64,000 nt of DNA from Paenibacillus illinoisensis NBRC 15959 (GTDB lineage Bacteria; Bacillota; Bacilli; Paenibacillales; Paenibacillaceae), in contig NZ_BIME01000001.1 in assembly GCF_004000925.1 (NCBI RefSeq), positions 930,001 through 994,000 of the forward strand, in the 5' to 3' direction. Below are positions 62,307 to 64,000 of this stretch, in pieces. A program made the position numbers and the translations under genes. The notes under the pieces were generated by a model, which saw only the letters and a list, made by a program, of their open reading frames with translations, searched no databases and was not told the DNA's origin. Each line of letters begins with the position of its first letter. Position 1 is the first letter of the stretch.

Positions 62307-63893
62307 CTAACTTCCTGAAGGCTTGAATGCATATGCCTCTTCGCGAAATTCACTCGGGGTCTTGCCTGTATGTTTTTTGAACAGCCTGCTAAAGTATTTT
62401 ACGTCTTCATACCCACTCATGGCAGCCACTTCACTGACTTTTGCAGGAGAGACTGCCAGCATCTCCATGGCCCGCCGAATACGCATATTCGTTACAAAAT
62501 CCCCAAACGTTGTACCTGTCTCTTTCTTGAACAGTTCGCTGAGATGTCCCGGGTGCAAATGGATTTGACCAGCCACCTGCTGTAGACTGATTTCTTGAGC
62601 CAACCCGGATTCCATGTAGGCAATGGCCTTTTGCACATGCGAAGCCTGCCCCTGACCCATTTGGCTGTAATATGTATGCATCAGACCATATAAATGGTGA
62701 AACAGCATATCCTGAAGGTCCGCAGCATCTGCATCAGGATTCGGCAACCATGGATCATATCGTGCAGGCTCTTCTCTTCCTATTGCACGCATCGTGCGAA
62801 CCAGCCAGCGTTGTCCTGCAATGACCGCGGAATGCAAACAGGCATTGAACGATTCCGGTGTTACCTCCGGATCCAACACGAGTTCTTTCACAAGCTCCCG
62901 CGTCCATGTGGTGAGCATGACAGGGTCATTATCGAGCAAAAGGGTCCCCAGCACGGTTTCCTCTTCATGCGTAAGTAATGTTTTACCACCCTTGCGGTTT
63001 TTTACATGCTCGATGCTCCAAATTTTATCGTCAAGCAGACTCATATATTGATACGCTGCGGATGCTGTTAAATAGCTTTCGTGAAGATGTATCTCGCCAC
63101 TAACCGGATGCCCTACAGCTGCACGGAGCGTACATTTCAGGAGCTGCTCCATATGATTAACTACCGTTCCCAGCGTGTTCAGCAATTCCTGCTGCCTGCT
63201 CGTTATCTGCATTACACCAATAATCTGTTCCTTATGAATATGTGTCGCTGCACCAGGCAGCATATCCTCCAGCATATTTTGCACGGCAAATCTCAGAAGT
63301 GCAGCAGAAGAGCGACTCCATCCTTGCGCACGAATAACGAATACAACCTGCTGATAGACCTGATTGCCGTCCAATGACACACCAGCAGACTCCGCCGCGC
63401 CTGGCTTCAAAAATGCTGGACACGAACCTGTAATCACATCACCTTCAATAACCCACCGTTCAAACAACCGCTGTTTATTCTCCTGTAAAAGTCGCCCTTC
63501 CTTGGACTTTTCTGTCCAGCGGTCCATAACTCTTTGCTTGGCCTGAAGAACCGTTTTGATGATCTCTTCCGGTTTGCTCGTTTTTAACAGATAATCCGTC
63601 ACACCCTGCCGAATCGCCTGCTGTGCATAAGAGAAGTCATCGTAGCCTGACAAAATAATGACCTCCATCTCAGGCAGCAATTGCAGTCCTTCATTTGCAA
63701 GTTCAAGCCCTGTCTTGCCAGTCATGCGGATGTCAGTCATCAGAATGTGCGGCCGCTCCTCAGCCAACCGGGACAACGCTTCTTCTGCCGAGGCTGCTGG
63801 TGTAAGGAGATCAATCCCCAGCTCGCCCCAGGCAATAACGCTGGCAAGTCCGGTGCGAATGATCACTTCATCATCGACAATCAGTAGTCTCAT
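62307..63893 (-). CDS. YesN-type response regulator with AraC domain (mannosidase locus)
   Basis: The 528-residue regulator has a receiver (LLIVDDE, Asp54 in LMTDIRMTGKTG, YLLKTSKPEE), a central region of about 280 residues and an AraC domain with two motifs (LQQVAGQIHLHPGHLSELFK; VSEVAAMSGYEDVKYFSRLF). The receiver loop reads RMTGKTG, with Thr for the usual Pro after the phospho-site. Its ATG overlaps the kinase stop (ATGA), with TGGAGGAAT upstream. It likely activates the beta-mannosidase gene. Confidence 0.95.
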   Translation of the reverse strand: MRLLIVDDEVIIRTGLASVIAWGELGIDLLTPAASAEEALSRLAEERPHILMTDIRMTGKTGLELANEGLQLLPEMEVIILSGYDDFSYAQQAIRQGVTDYLLKTSKPEEIIKTVLQAKQRVMDRWTEKSKEGRLLQENKQRLFERWVIEGDVITGSCPAFLKPGAAESAGVSLDGNQVYQQVVFVIRAQGWSRSSAALLRFAVQNMLEDMLPGAATHIHKEQIIGVMQITSRQQELLNTLGTVVNHMEQLLKCTLRAAVGHPVSGEIHLHESYLTASAAYQYMSLLDDKIWSIEHVKNRKGGKTLLTHEEETVLGTLLLDNDPVMLTTWTRELVKELVLDPEVTPESFNACLHSAVIAGQRWLVRTMRAIGREEPARYDPWLPNPDADAADLQDMLFHHLYGLMHTYYSQMGQGQASHVQKAIAYMESGLAQEISLQQVAGQIHLHPGHLSELFKKETGTTFGDFVTNMRIRRAMEMLAVSPAKVSEVAAMSGYEDVKYFSRLFKKHTGKTPSEFREEAYAFKPSGS

Positions 63894-64000
63894 GGCGATT
63901 CCTCCAGAAAGGGTATGGAAAATGAAATACGGGTCCCTCCACCGACACGGCTGTCCATTTCAAGTTGAGAAGCCGCACCATAATGGAGCAGCAATCTCTC
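63890..64000 (-). CDS. Sensor histidine kinase, C-terminal end (rest outside window)
   Basis: Only 36 residues are visible: ERLLLHYGAASQLEMDSRVG then GGTRISFSIPFLEESP and TGA. The tail is the last strand of a HATPase_c domain (GGGTRISFSIP corresponds to the G3-like GxGTxxxxxxP). The TGA overlaps the response regulator ATG in ATGA. It should be a YesM-type kinase by context. Confidence 0.85.
   Translation of the reverse strand, partial: ERLLLHYGAASQLEMDSRVGGGTRISFSIPFLEESP

Noticed and set aside
1-64000. Insertion sequences, prophage, CRISPR, tRNA or rRNA genes
   Set aside because: No transposase or integrase motif, no regularly spaced repeats and no cloverleaf or rRNA sequence was recognised.

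Overview
The window looks like chromosomal DNA of a Paenibacillus-type soil Firmicute. The grounds are AGGAGG-type ribosome binding sites with frequent GTG/TTG starts, three YesM/YesN-type two-component pairs (one cut by the window edge), two LplA/LplB/LplC-type sugar ABC transporters, a HelD helicase, CcpA-type cre boxes, and a large set of cytoplasmic glycosidases (GH2, GH3, GH31, GH42, GH53). Genus assignment is inference from gene content. I saw no tRNA, rRNA, CRISPR array, insertion sequence or phage gene.

Layout. 0-9.6 kb: the 3' end of a chemotaxis receptor, a single-module NRPS-like protein (partial C, A, PCP, thioester reductase), a TraX-like membrane protein, a GNAT acetyltransferase, a fucose mutarotase, and a MarR/MFS efflux pair behind a promoter with a palindromic operator, facing a second MFS pump. 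9.8-17.3 kb: an alpha-xylosidase / APH-fold kinase / GH3 glycosidase group, probably for xyloglucan oligosaccharides, divergent from its AraC regulator. 17.4-27.7 kb: a secreted TIM-barrel-like protein, adenine deaminase, HelD, a possible small RNA, a PNPOx-like protein, a FUSC exporter behind a Fur/PerR-like box, and malic enzyme coupled to an HD phosphohydrolase.

27.9-38.5 kb: a galactan-oligosaccharide locus, read right to left: sensor kinase, response regulator, solute-binding lipoprotein, two permeases, GH53 endo-galactanase and GH42 beta-galactosidase. An almost identical 24-bp element lies upstream of both the kinase and the binding-protein gene, and related direct repeats lie upstream of the permease promoter. 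This suggests the regulon and binding site of this response regulator can be read from the sequence. 38.8-46.8 kb: a small membrane protein and a second kinase/regulator/permease/permease/binding-protein set with no glycosidase. 47.2-59.6 kb: a permease-like membrane protein, DUF4269, YwbE, an EmrAB-type pump, polysaccharide deacetylase, aldo/keto reductase, a CPA1 Na+/H+ antiporter, a YneQ-like protein, MarR with a divergent flavodoxin, and an FAD monooxygenase. 59.6-64 kb: a GH2 beta-mannosidase downstream of a third regulator and a truncated kinase.

The carbohydrate loci share one design. A membrane sensor or AraC protein detects an oligosaccharide, an ABC importer (in two loci) brings it in, signal-peptide-free glycosidases cut it in the cytoplasm, and cre boxes add catabolite control. 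The most unusual items are the A-PCP-reductase NRPS, the shared 24-bp regulatory element, the signal-less GH53, the GH3 with a trefoil-like insertion, and the promoter-hairpin unit at 23.3 kb.
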